From: Actinomycetota bacterium
Lineage (GTDB): Bacteria; Actinomycetota; Thermoleophilia; Solirubrobacterales; 70-9
Length of the DNA: 36,383 nt
Reading direction: 5' to 3'
Assembly (NCBI GenBank): GCA_030917845.1
Contig: JAUPTY010000005.1
Span: 1 to 36,383 of the forward strand
The position numbers and the translations under genes were made by a program. Below, one piece after another: positions 1 to 9,493 of the stretch; position 1 is the stretch's first letter, and each line of letters opens with the position of its first letter. The notes below the pieces were generated by a model. It was given only the letters and a program-made list of their open reading frames with translations. It did not search any database and was not told the origin of the DNA.

Positions 1-320
1 CCGTTCTCGATCGCCGGCCCGATCGTCACCTTGGTCCCGGGGTAGAGCTCCTGGACCGCGGTCGCCATCACATGTGCCGCGTCATGGCGGATCACTTCCA
101 GGCCTTCCGGGTCGCGGCTGGTAATTATCGAGATCTCCTCGCCATCAGCCAAGGGCCCGCTCAGGTCACGGACCTCTTCCCCGACCTTCAGGGCAAGAGC
201 AGCCCGGGCCAGCCCTTCGCCGATCGAAAGAGCCGCATCGGCACCGGTAGCCCCGGATTCAAGTTCGAGAGGGGTGCCATCGGGCAGCGAAACGGTGATG
301 TTCGGGGAGTCTCCGGGCAT
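1..320 (-). CDS. thrS: Threonyl-tRNA synthetase, N-terminal part (TGS domain), truncated by window edge
   Basis: Minus-strand reading from the ATG at 320 gives [57 protein letters not shown]...[45 protein letters not shown], typical of the ThrS TGS and second N-terminal domains. The frame is open to the window edge. Confidence 0.9.
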   Translation of the reverse strand, partial: MPGDSPNITVSLPDGTPLELESGATGADAALSIGEGLARAALALKVGEEVRDLSGPLADGEEISIITSRDPEGLEVIRHDAAHVMATAVQELYPGTKVTIGPAIEN

Positions 321-338
321 CGTTCAATCGTATTCGGA

Positions 339-1378
339 TCAGCCGAGCAACTCGTTCACCCGGGCGGCGAGCACTTCGTGGCCGCGGCGCGAGGACCGGC
401 TGACGGTCAGGTTGAACCAGGCGTGGAGCATCGGCATCCAGTCGACCGTGACCGGAACGCCGGCTTCAGCCAGCCGCTGCGCATACGCCTCGCCCTCGTC
501 CCGAAGGGGGTCGGCGATTGCGAGGGACACGAGGGCCGGGGCGAGCCCGGAAAGGTCCTCGGCGTAGAGCGGTGAAAGTCGCGGGTTCCGCTCCTCGCCT
601 TCCGGCACGAAGCATTCCTCGAACCAGTCCATCCGGGCCCGGGTCAGGTAGTAGCCGAAAGCGAAGGTGTCCCTGGACGCCATGGTTCCGGCGCAGTCGG
701 TCACCGGATAGATCAGGATCTGGCAGGCAGGCTGTGGCTCCCCGCCGCTTTCAGGTCGAGGCAGAGGACGGTCGCCATCTGTCCACCGGCGCTGTCACCG
801 CTGACTCCCACCCGTGCCGGGTCAGCCCCGAAGCGAGCCGGGTCCTCCATCACTGAACGCCATGCGAGAAGCGCATCATCGGCCTGGGCGGGAAAGGGAT
901 CTTCAGGGGCGAGCCGATACTCGACCGAGAGCACCCGGACGCCGGCTTCCCGGGCGAGCCAGGCGCAGGCCCTCTGGTGGGAATCGATCGAACCCTGGAC
1001 CCAGCCTCCGCCGTGGAAGTGAACGAGCATCGGGCCGGCGAGCGGATTCGCCTCCGGTGTGAAGAGCCGAGCGCCCAGGCTGCGCCCCTCCCCCTCCAGC
1101 TTCCAGTCCTGAGCCTTGACACCGGCCACCGGAAGGCTGACCGCACCGGCCAGAAATTCGGTTTCCTTGCGAACCTCGGTCGGATCGTAGGAAGTCCGCC
1201 GGTTCTCGGCTGGAGCGGTGATCCTGGCCATCGCCCAGGAATCCGGGCAAAGACCGGCCGCTTCGGGGGGCGGATCGCCGAAGATCCTCCGCATGAGCCC
1301 GTCGGGCATGGCGAACAGCGTCCGCGCAACCGAGCCGAGAGCACCTGACGCAAGCTTCAATCCGGGATTCGCATTCAC
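339..1378 (-). pseudogene. Alpha/beta hydrolase (HSL/esterase-like, HGGGW and GDSAGG motifs), split by a frameshift near 740-744
   Basis: ORF 713..1378 carries LVHFHGGGWVQGS and GVSGDSAGGQMA. ORF 339..704 carries the C-terminal lid and His region (MLHAW). Shifting one base after ...DLKAAG gives a continuous GEPQPACQILIYPVTDCAGTMASRD. Confidence 0.8.
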
Positions 1379-1428
1379 GGGCGCATCGTATTGGCCGCAA
1401 CCCGGGCTTCACTGGACGGTTACCTGAG

Positions 1429-2817
1429 ATGATGAAATCAATGATTGGGAGAAAGAGCGCGTTGTGGCTTGCCGCCACAGCGATCAGTGTCCTGACCTTC
1501 GCGACCGTCCAGTCGGCGAACGGTGCCACCCGCGAGCGCCCCTGCAACGGCTCGGTCGAGTTGTGCAGCCGCACCCTCGATCAGGTGGTCCTGCCCGGCA
1601 CGCATAACTCGATGTCAAATGAGGAGTACGGCTGGGCCCTGGCCAACCAGCACTATTCGATCCCCACCCAGCTCTCGATGGGTGTGCGGGCCTTCCTGAT
1701 CGACACGCACTACGGCAAGCTCGATGGCGACGGAGTCACGGTCGCGAAGGTTCCTTCCGCGAACCGCAACGACCCCGGCGTGAAGATGTACCTCTGCCAT
1801 GAGTTCTGTCAGCTGGGTTCATCGGAGCTGATACCCGAACTGGCGAAGATTTCGAGCTTTCTGGCCGCCAATCCCCGCGAGGTCCTGACCTTCGTCGTTC
1901 AGGATGCGCTCGTGCCGGCGGACCTCGCCCAGGCCGTCACCGACAGTGGTCTGATCGACTACGTGTACGAAGGGTCGACCACCCAGTACCCGACGCTGAA
2001 GGAAATGATCAGCAGCAACCAGCGTGTGGTCATGCTTTCTGAAGGCAACACGGGGGATGTGCCCTGGTATCACGACGGTTATTCCAGCTCCCTGCAGGAG
2101 ACCCCTTACAACTTCCTCGAAGACGAAGCCGATACACCCCTCACTCCGAGCCAGGGGATGAACCTGCTGACCCAGGCGGCCAACCTGAATTCAAGTTGCC
2201 GACCCAATCGCGGCGGTGAATCAGGGGCTCTCTTCCTGATGAACCACTGGGTCAACGGCCTTATCGGCAGCGACAAGACCGGGTCACAGAACGTTGCTCC
2301 GGATCCCGCGGTCTCATCCATCCTCAACCAGCCCGATGTGCTGGTTGCCAGGGCCAGGGTATGCGAGCAGCGTCGCGGCAAGCTGCCGAACATCGTGGCC
2401 GTGGACGGTTTCGGCGACGGTGACCTTGTTTCGGCCGTGCGGGAGCTCAACGGTGTCAAAGCCAGGCCTTTCTTCGAGATCGCCAAGCCGAAGAACTCAA
2501 CCGTGAAGGCCGGCCGCAAAGCCACCTACCGGTTGAGGCTTTCCAACTTCGGTGACATGGAGTCGGCCCTGACCAGGGTCTGCGCCATCGTTCCCGGTCG
2601 TCTCGCGATCAAGCCGAAGTGCAAAACGGCTTTCGTTCCGCAGGGCCGGCCCGGCAAGGCGACCACCTCGATTTCGATCGTAACGAGGCGCAAGGGCAAG
2701 GGCTCCGGGAAGGTGACATTCAAGGTCAGCGGCGGCGGAGATGCGACCGCGACTTCGGCCAGCCTCAAAGTCAATCCGGTCAAGAAAAAGAAGAAGCCGA
2801 AACGGGCCCGGCGGTAA
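1429..2817 (+). CDS. Exported PI-PLC X-domain-like phosphodiesterase with C-terminal beta-type domain and polybasic tail
   Basis: Signal peptide, then LDQVVLPGTHNSMS...QLSMGVRAFLIDTHYG...LCHEFC, as in the PLC-like phosphodiesterase fold. The C-terminus is VKKKKKPKRARR. Confidence 0.85.
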   Translation: MMKSMIGRKSALWLAATAISVLTFATVQSANGATRERPCNGSVELCSRTLDQVVLPGTHNSMSNEEYGWALANQHYSIPTQLSMGVRAFLIDTHYGKLDGDGVTVAKVPSANRNDPGVKMYLCHEFCQLGSSELIPELAKISSFLAANPREVLTFVVQDALVPADLAQAVTDSGLIDYVYEGSTTQYPTLKEMISSNQRVVMLSEGNTGDVPWYHDGYSSSLQETPYNFLEDEADTPLTPSQGMNLLTQAANLNSSCRPNRGGESGALFLMNHWVNGLIGSDKTGSQNVAPDPAVSSILNQPDVLVARARVCEQRRGKLPNIVAVDGFGDGDLVSAVRELNGVKARPFFEIAKPKNSTVKAGRKATYRLRLSNFGDMESALTRVCAIVPGRLAIKPKCKTAFVPQGRPGKATTSISIVTRRKGKGSGKVTFKVSGGGDATATSASLKVNPVKKKKKPKRARR

Positions 2818-2832
2818 ACATCCGTTAAAGCT

Positions 2833-2860
2833 AGAAACCCGGCCACAGAGCCGGGTTTCT
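2833..2860. terminator. Hairpin terminator, possibly bidirectional, after the PLC-like gene
   Basis: Perfect 11-bp stem agaaacccggc-cacaga-gccgggtttct between the plus-strand CDS and the minus-strand tRNA. Confidence 0.7.
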
Positions 2861-2869
2861 TGTGTCTAG

Positions 2870-2942
2870 TGGGCACAACTGGGCTCGAACCAGTGACCTC
2901 CACCGTGTCGAGGTGGCGCTCTACCAACTGAGCTATGCGCCC
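2870..2942 (-). tRNA. tRNA-Val (anticodon GAC), position 33 is C
   Basis: Cloverleaf GGGCGCA TA GCTC AGTTGGTA GAGC G CCACC TCGACAC GGTGG AGGTC ACTGG TTCGAGC CCAGT TGTGCCC A. CCA is not encoded. Confidence 0.88.
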
Positions 2943-3042
2943 GCGGACGGAGAGCCTAGCGCAGCACCGCAACTATCGGCTTGGCCGTGTGCTCTGTTGA
3001 CAGATCGCCAGCGACCCGGAGAAATACAACCGAGGAGAGACC

Positions 3043-5499
3043 TTGAGGTTCCAGTCCAGTATCAAGACGATTCTCACCCTCCTGCTGACCACAGCGGCCG
3101 GCCTGGTCGCCCTCTCCCCGGGGAGCGCCACCGCCGCTGCGCCCCTGAAGATCGAAGTGCTTTCGAGTGAGGCAAACCGGGTCACCGGCGGCGACGCGAT
3201 GATCGGCGTGACCGCTCCGAACACTTCCGCCCGAAACTCGATGATCGTCCGTCTGAACGGCAAGGTCGTGACCGGCTCACTCTCGGCAGAGCCCAGTTCT
3301 TCCCTGCGGAAAACAGGGGTAGTGACAGGTTTGAGGAACGGACGCAACTGGATCACTGCATGGACCACCGGCCAGAACGGCGGCAGCCGGCTCGCCGTCT
3401 ACAACAGTTCCCTCCAGGGTCCGGTCTTCTCGGGACCCCACCAGCAGCCGTTTTACTGCACGACCGAGAGCTTCGGACTCGGTCCCGCGCAGGGAACCGA
3501 CTGCTTTGCAACGACCAAGGTGAGCTGGTTCTACCGAGCGGGTGACAACTCGTTCAAAGCGCTAGCCAGTCCTACCGACCGGCCCGCGGACCTGGTTCAG
3601 ACAACCACCCGCAGCGGCGAGACCGTCGACTACGTCGTGCGCCTCGAGCAGGGCGTCATCAACCGCGCCGTCTACAACTTTGCCACCCTGGCCGCCGGAG
3701 GCCAGATGGGCAACGGCTGGAACGGGCGGTTCTTCTACAACTACGGCGGCGGCTGCTCCACCGGTCACCAGCAGGGTCAGGGTGCTTCCGGAGGCCTCAA
3801 CCACGATCAGCTCTCGCGCGGCTTCGTCGTCCTGGGTTCAAGTCTCAACGTCTTCAACACGACCTGCAATGACGTGCTCTCGGCCGAAACCACCTCGATG
3901 GTCAAGGAGCACGCGATCGAGGCGATGGGACGACCGGACGTCTGGACCGCGGGCATCGGTGGATCAGGAGGTTCGGTCCAGGTCCAAATGATCAGTCAGA
4001 ACTATCCCGGCCTACTCGACGGCATCACCCCTGGAGCCAGTTTCCCGGACAACTCTTCTCCGGACTATCCCGACTGCCGGCTGCTTGAGAACTACTTCAC
4101 CAACAACGCCAACGGCCAGGGCCTGACCAATGCTCATCGCCGGGCGATCACCGGCATGGCCGCAACCGACGGCGGCTGCAGCCAGCTCGCCAGCGGGGCC
4201 GATGTGGTCCGGGCGCAGGAAGGCTGCATTGAAGCGGTTGTGCCGGCATCGGTCATCTTCAACCCGTTGTCGAATCCGGCGGGGGTCCGCTGCACCCTCT
4301 GGGACAACATGGTCAACGTCTACGGGAAGGACCCTTCGACCGGCCACGCCCGGAGGGCCCTCGACAACACCGGTGTCCAGTACGGCCTCAAGGCGCTGCA
4401 GGAAGGTTCAATCAACATGAAGCGCTTCCTCGACCTGAACGAATTCATTGGCGGCTATGACAACAACGGCGATTTCCAGTCGGGCCGTTCGGTTGCCGAC
4501 CCCGAAGCCCTGAAGACTGCCTACGAGACGGGCCGCCTCAACACGGGGGCCGGAAAATGGGCCTCGGTGCCGGTAGTCGACCGCCGCGCCTACCAGGACG
4601 AGATTGCCAGTGGCAATGTCCATCAGTACGTGAACACGTACCGACTGAGGGCACGCCTCGACAAGTACAACGGCAACCACGACAACCATGTGATGTTCCG
4701 GGCCGAAGGCACCGCCAATGAGCGGGCGATGGACGAGGCCGGAATCGACATCCTCTCCGACTGGCTCGATGCGATCGAGGCAGATGACTCGTCAGCTTCG
4801 CTTCCCGAGAAGGTCGTCGCCAATAAACCTGCCGACGCCACGGACGCCTGCTGGATTGGCGGCAGCCGGATCAACGAACCGGCAGTGATTGGCGGAACGG
4901 GATCTTGCGAGACCGCCTATGCACCCCATTTGCTGCCGATCGATCGCGCCGGCAGGCCGCTTGATTCGATCACCACCAAGTGCAACCTGAGACCGGTCAA
5001 CCTGGCCGACTACGGAGCACCGACCCCGGACCAGATCACCCGGCTGGGCGCCATCTTCCCCAATGGAGTCTGTGACTGGTCACAGCCCGGACCCGCAGAG
5101 GGCAGGCTGTTGTCATCAAATGTCAACCGGTCCTTCGGTCCGGCCCAGGCCACCACCGCGACAAACCGCCGGCTGGGCCTCAAACTGAACAAATACCGGG
5201 TCAACCGGAGCCGCAAGGGAGCGACCGTAACGGTGACGGCCAATCTCGCCCCCTGTCCCGCGGTGACCTGGCAGACGGTTCGTTTCGAGCGCAGGGTCAA
5301 GCAGGGACGCAGGTGGGCCTGGAAGCCCGCCGGATCCAAAATCGTCACCGGCGGGGGCTGCCAGGCAACCGTGAAGATCGGGAAGGTCAGAAAGCAGACC
5401 AGCCTTCGCGCCAGGGCTTTCGCGATCGACGGATACAAAGCAGCCAATTCGCCGGTCCGTACGGTCGTGGTCAAGAAAGCCAAGCGCCAGCGCCGCTAG
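3043..5499 (+). CDS. Large exported protein, DUF6351-like (tannase/hydrolase-like), polybasic C-terminus
   Basis: TTG start, signal peptide (TILTLLLTTAAGLVALSPGSATAA). GIGGSGGSVQ nucleophile-elbow-like motif. C-terminus VVVKKAKRQRR. Family assignment is from recall. Confidence 0.7.
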   Translation: MRFQSSIKTILTLLLTTAAGLVALSPGSATAAAPLKIEVLSSEANRVTGGDAMIGVTAPNTSARNSMIVRLNGKVVTGSLSAEPSSSLRKTGVVTGLRNGRNWITAWTTGQNGGSRLAVYNSSLQGPVFSGPHQQPFYCTTESFGLGPAQGTDCFATTKVSWFYRAGDNSFKALASPTDRPADLVQTTTRSGETVDYVVRLEQGVINRAVYNFATLAAGGQMGNGWNGRFFYNYGGGCSTGHQQGQGASGGLNHDQLSRGFVVLGSSLNVFNTTCNDVLSAETTSMVKEHAIEAMGRPDVWTAGIGGSGGSVQVQMISQNYPGLLDGITPGASFPDNSSPDYPDCRLLENYFTNNANGQGLTNAHRRAITGMAATDGGCSQLASGADVVRAQEGCIEAVVPASVIFNPLSNPAGVRCTLWDNMVNVYGKDPSTGHARRALDNTGVQYGLKALQEGSINMKRFLDLNEFIGGYDNNGDFQSGRSVADPEALKTAYETGRLNTGAGKWASVPVVDRRAYQDEIASGNVHQYVNTYRLRARLDKYNGNHDNHVMFRAEGTANERAMDEAGIDILSDWLDAIEADDSSASLPEKVVANKPADATDACWIGGSRINEPAVIGGTGSCETAYAPHLLPIDRAGRPLDSITTKCNLRPVNLADYGAPTPDQITRLGAIFPNGVCDWSQPGPAEGRLLSSNVNRSFGPAQATTATNRRLGLKLNKYRVNRSRKGATVTVTANLAPCPAVTWQTVRFERRVKQGRRWAWKPAGSKIVTGGGCQATVKIGKVRKQTSLRARAFAIDGYKAANSPVRTVVVKKAKRQRR

Positions 5500-5538
5500 C
5501 CGCGGGACTGGCCTGCCGGGATATACTCCGCCGACTTC

Positions 5539-5612
5539 GCGGCTGTAGCTCAGTTGGCTAGAGCGTCTGCTTGCCATGCAGAAGGTCGAGGGTTCGAATC
5601 CCTTCAGCCGCT
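5539..5612 (+). tRNA. tRNA-Gly (GCC)
   Basis: GCGGCTG TA GCTC AGTTGGCTA GAGC G TCTGC TTGCCAT GCAGA AGGTC GAGGG TTCGAAT CCCTT CAGCCGC T. Confidence 0.95.
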
Positions 5613-5644
5613 TCCGGGACGCCTCTCAGGGGGCCGTCCCATTC

Positions 5645-5715
5645 GGCGCCTTGGCGGAGTGGCTACGCAGCGGCCTGCAAAGCCGTTTACACCAGTTCGA
5701 TTCTGGTAGGCGCCT
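5645..5715 (+). tRNA. tRNA-Cys (GCA)
   Basis: GGCGCCT...CGGC CTGCAAA GCCG...CCAGTTCGATTCTGG TAGGCGCC T. Confidence 0.93.
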
Positions 5716-5799
5716 TTCCGCATGGGCGAAGTTCCGAATCAAAGGGCGCAGGAACCTCCGCCCGCAGTGGTTGGCGCAGGTTTTTCCGGCAGGAGGGGA

Positions 5800-6201
5800 T
5801 CAGGCAGCGGCGTCGAGAGCCTGATTGACCAGCGCGTCGGCTTCGGCGTTCTGCTCGCGGCGGACGTGAGTGATCGTCCAGGATGACGTTCCCGCGAGTG
5901 CTTCCTTGGCGCGGGCGTGGAGCGGCTTCATGTCGGGATGCTTGACCTTGTACTGACCGAGCATCTGCTTCACGATCAGTTCCGAGTCACCGCGCAGGTC
6001 GAGCTCGTCGGCTCCCAGCTCACGGGCCCTTTCGATTCCGCGGATCAGAGCCTTGTATTCGGCGACGTTGTTGGTCGCCTCACCGATCGTTTCACCGAGA
6101 TCCTCGAGCACATTGCCGTCACCGTCACGGATCACCACTCCTATTGCGGCCGGACCCGGGTTGCCCCTGGCTCCGCCGTCCACGTTCACGATCAGCTTCA
6201 T
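5800..6201 (-). CDS. rnhA: Ribonuclease HI family protein
   Basis: MKLIVNVDGGARGNPGPAAIGVVI...NNVAEYKALIRGIERA...LRGDSELIVKQMLGQYKVK...HVRREQNAEADALVNQAL. Start taken at 6201 rather than the 6303 ORF start. Confidence 0.9.
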   Translation of the reverse strand: MKLIVNVDGGARGNPGPAAIGVVIRDGDGNVLEDLGETIGEATNNVAEYKALIRGIERARELGADELDLRGDSELIVKQMLGQYKVKHPDMKPLHARAKEALAGTSSWTITHVRREQNAEADALVNQALDAAA

Positions 6202-6253
6202 GTTCGGGAATCTATCCGCCTGCAGGAACTGACTACGCCCCGGCGGGCAGACA

Positions 6254-7192
6254 TCAGGCACGGGGGTGACTGCCGGCGTACGCGTCACGGAGGCGGGCGG
6301 CATCGAGATGCGTGTAGACCTGAGTGGTCGAGATCGAGGCGTGGCCCAGCAGCTCCTGGATCGTCCTCAGGTCCGCCCCGCCCTCGAGCAGGTGGGTAGC
6401 GAAGGAATGCCGCAGGGCATGGGGTGAGATGCCACCGGCGGAGGCCGCCTCGCGCATGCGGATTGCCAGGCGGCGGGAAAGGTCAGAGGCCGACAGGGGT
6501 CTACCGTTGCGGGAAAGAAAGAGCGTCCTCTCGGCGGGACCGTCGACCAGACTGGGCCTGGACCGGGCCAGATAGTTCTCAACCGCGCGACGGGCCGGTT
6601 CACCGACCGGGACCAGCCGGTGCTTGGAGCCCTTGCCCAACACCTTGATCACTTCATCATCGAAGTCGATCGAATCGATGGTCAGGGTCAGGACTTCCTC
6701 GCTTCGCAGTCCACATGAGTAAGCCAGCTCGAACATCGCACGGTCACGAATGTCGAGGGGAGTTTCCACCGGCACGGCATCAAGCATCGAGGACATCTGC
6801 GACGAAGTCAGTACCTGCGGCAACTTGGCCTTGCGTCGGGGCGCGGAAACCAGGTCCGCCGGGTTCTGCCCCACCCTCCCGGTGCGGAGGAGGAAGCCAT
6901 AGAAGCCGCGAATCGCAGCCAGCTTGCGGGCTACCGTGGCCGGGGCACGACCGGCAGCCGAAAGCGACGCTGCGTAGCGGCGCAGATCCTTGTGGCCGAC
7001 CTGCTCCGGGGACAGGCCCGAACCATGAGCCCACGCCTCGAGCTGACCGAGATCACGCTCGTAGGCCACGAGAGTTCGCGGAGCAGTTCCGGCGGCCGTC
7101 AGGTCGCGCTGGAAGAGACGCAGCGCCTCGGGCCAGTCGGGGCAGGCCCCGGCTGGAGCAGGACTAGCCGATGTAGACGGGAGTTCCGACAT
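6254..7192 (-). CDS. Tyrosine recombinase XerC/XerD family
   Basis: Catalytic motifs SCGLRSEE, KGSKHRLVP, PHALRHSFATHLLEGGADLRTIQELLGHASISTTQVYTH. Confidence 0.92.
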   Translation of the reverse strand: MSELPSTSASPAPAGACPDWPEALRLFQRDLTAAGTAPRTLVAYERDLGQLEAWAHGSGLSPEQVGHKDLRRYAASLSAAGRAPATVARKLAAIRGFYGFLLRTGRVGQNPADLVSAPRRKAKLPQVLTSSQMSSMLDAVPVETPLDIRDRAMFELAYSCGLRSEEVLTLTIDSIDFDDEVIKVLGKGSKHRLVPVGEPARRAVENYLARSRPSLVDGPAERTLFLSRNGRPLSASDLSRRLAIRMREAASAGGISPHALRHSFATHLLEGGADLRTIQELLGHASISTTQVYTHLDAARLRDAYAGSHPRA

Positions 7193-8204
7193 CGACCCGG
7201 TCGTAGAGGTCGATCACGTCATCGACTCCCATGCGGATACATCCGTGGGAGGCGGCGCTGCCGAGTGAACCGGACTCGGAAGTTCCGTGAAAGCCGACCG
7301 AACCGTTCACACCCAGCCAGCGGGCTTTCAGAGGATTCTCGGGAACCCCTCCGGGGACGACCTGTCCGGCCATGTCACCGGCCCAGTCGGAGTTCGGCAC
7401 GGTCCAGACCGGATCGACCTGTTTGGACTGGATCGAGTAAAGGCCGGTGGGTGTCTCGTAACCGGCCGCACCCAGTGCCACGGTGTATGTCTTGACCAGT
7501 TCCAGGTTCTTCCAGAGCTTGACCTGGAAAGTGCTCCGGTCAACCGTCAGGTAGGTCGGGTACTGCTCGGCCACCTGGCTGGTGGTCACGGCCGGCTTGG
7601 TCACGTTGACCTTGGCGACCATGGTTCGCGAACCCCGCCCGTTGTCGAGCAGCGTGTGAAGCTGCTCGCTCAGGAGGTTGTCCCGAAGCTTGTAGCCGTT
7701 CTCGGACTTGACCACCGAAAGCGAATCGGGTCCGGCCGCCACGGAGGCGTCGACGGGTTCCTTCAGTACGCCGTCCGCAACCTCCTTGACGAACTTGTTG
7801 ACCGACTTCTCCGAGTAGGCGACGTTGACCGGAATCGAGGCCTGAACCTCGCCACCGGTGATCTCGCGGAAAACCCTGGTCGGCAGGGAACCCTCACGGC
7901 TCTCCTCGAAGGCCCGGTCGATGGCGGCTCCGATATTGGCGCGGATCTTCAGTTCCTTGGCGGGAAGCTTGAACTCTTCCTTCTTGAACTTCACCGTCAC
8001 CGGCTTGCGCTGCGGAGCGAGAACCTGGTTGGAGAGTGCCTGGGTGGCCTGTTCGCGGTCCATGCCGCTGAGGTCCACTCCAGCCACGGTCACCCCTTCG
8101 GCGATCTTGTCCTTCTGAGAACCGTCATAGGCGTAGGCGGCGACAACTCCTCCCAGAAGGAAGACCACAACCGCGACAATGGCTATTTGACACTTGCGCC
8201 CCAA
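7164..8204 (-). CDS. L,D-transpeptidase (YkuD) with N-terminal peptidoglycan-binding-like domain
   Basis: N-terminal TM segment and C-terminal VGFHGTSESGSLGSAASHGCIRMGVDDVIDLYDRV (HGT...SHGCIRM catalytic signature). Confidence 0.92.
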   Translation of the reverse strand: MGRKCQIAIVAVVVFLLGGVVAAYAYDGSQKDKIAEGVTVAGVDLSGMDREQATQALSNQVLAPQRKPVTVKFKKEEFKLPAKELKIRANIGAAIDRAFEESREGSLPTRVFREITGGEVQASIPVNVAYSEKSVNKFVKEVADGVLKEPVDASVAAGPDSLSVVKSENGYKLRDNLLSEQLHTLLDNGRGSRTMVAKVNVTKPAVTTSQVAEQYPTYLTVDRSTFQVKLWKNLELVKTYTVALGAAGYETPTGLYSIQSKQVDPVWTVPNSDWAGDMAGQVVPGGVPENPLKARWLGVNGSVGFHGTSESGSLGSAASHGCIRMGVDDVIDLYDRVDVGTPVYIG

Positions 8205-8311
8205 CGAACTCCGCCTTCTCGATACGTCGAAATGTCTCTAACGATTGTAGATACCACGGCAGTCGGGCGAAACCCTTTGTTGAAAAGGAAATCGCCTTTG
8301 CAGAACGAGGC

Positions 8312-9439
8312 TCAGTCCTCGACCGGAGGCGAAGGGTCGAAAAGGGCCGCATCTTCGCGTCCGAGGTCGCTCCTGGAGCGGTCCACATGGGGGCTGTGAC
8401 GCAGAAAGTCCTCGACCGCGGGCTCGTAGCTGTACTTTCTTCCTTCTTTCGCTGCGACCGGGTCCAGCCGCAGCCTGTCGCGCAGATGAAGGACCGTTTC
8501 GCGTGAGGTGTAGCGGAAATGGAAGCCGGTGGACTTGAAGGACCGGTTGTCGATCCCTCTTCCGAAGCGCAGCTGCTTGACCATTTCGGGGGGAAGGGTG
8601 AGACCAAGACGACGGAACCCGGCCATTGCCAGTGAAGTTCCCCAGGGCGGAATGACCGGTAGCGGATGTTTGCCGAGTAGCGAGATGACCTCCGAAAGGG
8701 TGAGAACCCCGTCGCCGGCCACATTGAAGATTCCGGGCAGGTCCCGGATCACCACGTGTTCGAGGGCGTGGACCACATCGACCTCGTCGACGAACTGGTA
8801 GCGGGGATCGAAACCGGCGATCATCGGAACGGCGGGAAGTGCGAAGAACTGGACGTGGGAAGTGTCGACTTCCTCCCCGAGCACGTTTGCGAATCGCAGC
8901 ACCGAGACGGTCACGTTCGGCCGCTGGTCACGGAACTCGGCGACCGCCGCCTCGGCTTCGACCACATCCCGCTCCACCCGAGCTTCCGGCTCGTGGCGGC
9001 GTGACATGTCTTCGGTGAAGTAGGCCGGATCATCCTGGGCACAGCCATACCAGTGAGCGGAACTCTTGAAGACCAGTTTCCGGACCGGTGATCCGGAGGC
9101 CGAACAGGCCGCGAGGATGTTCAGGGTTCCGATCACGTTGTTCTCGTGGATCTGATCGGGCCGGCGCCCGTCCGGTCCACGGACGGAATCGACCATCAGC
9201 CTTGCGTCAACCACGGTGTCGATCCTGGCCGCCCGCACGATCTTCTCGATCAGGCCGTGCTCGACCCCGACCTTGACGTATTCCGTGCGGGCAAGTTCCC
9301 GGGTCGGCTCCCGTGAGTCGACCCCGATGATCGCTTCGATCTCCGGGTTCGACTCCAGGGCAGCGGCCAGCCGCCCGCCCCAGTAGGTCGAGAGCCCGGT
9401 CACCAGCACCCGGCGTGTGCCTTTCAGCCCGTCCGCCAT
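8312..9439 (-). CDS. NAD-dependent epimerase/dehydratase (extended SDR)
   Basis: RRVLVTGLSTYWGGRLAAAL N-terminal nucleotide-binding motif; NVIGTLNILAACSASG; overall extended-SDR architecture. Confidence 0.82.
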   Translation of the reverse strand: MADGLKGTRRVLVTGLSTYWGGRLAAALESNPEIEAIIGVDSREPTRELARTEYVKVGVEHGLIEKIVRAARIDTVVDARLMVDSVRGPDGRRPDQIHENNVIGTLNILAACSASGSPVRKLVFKSSAHWYGCAQDDPAYFTEDMSRRHEPEARVERDVVEAEAAVAEFRDQRPNVTVSVLRFANVLGEEVDTSHVQFFALPAVPMIAGFDPRYQFVDEVDVVHALEHVVIRDLPGIFNVAGDGVLTLSEVISLLGKHPLPVIPPWGTSLAMAGFRRLGLTLPPEMVKQLRFGRGIDNRSFKSTGFHFRYTSRETVLHLRDRLRLDPVAAKEGRKYSYEPAVEDFLRHSPHVDRSRSDLGREDAALFDPSPPVED

Positions 9440-9493
9440 TTGGCCATTGTTTCAGGCGGACCCGGGTCCGGAGTCGGTATAGAGTCGGGACCC

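Noticed and set aside
6254-7192. XerC/D-type recombinase as evidence of a mobile element or integron
   Set aside because: No flanking att repeats, cargo or transposase; sequence looks like housekeeping XerC/D, and the neighbouring genes are chromosomal.
7287-8399. Plus-strand ORF (370 aa) opposite the L,D-transpeptidase
   Set aside because: Mirror ORF of a confident YkuD gene; compositional artefact.
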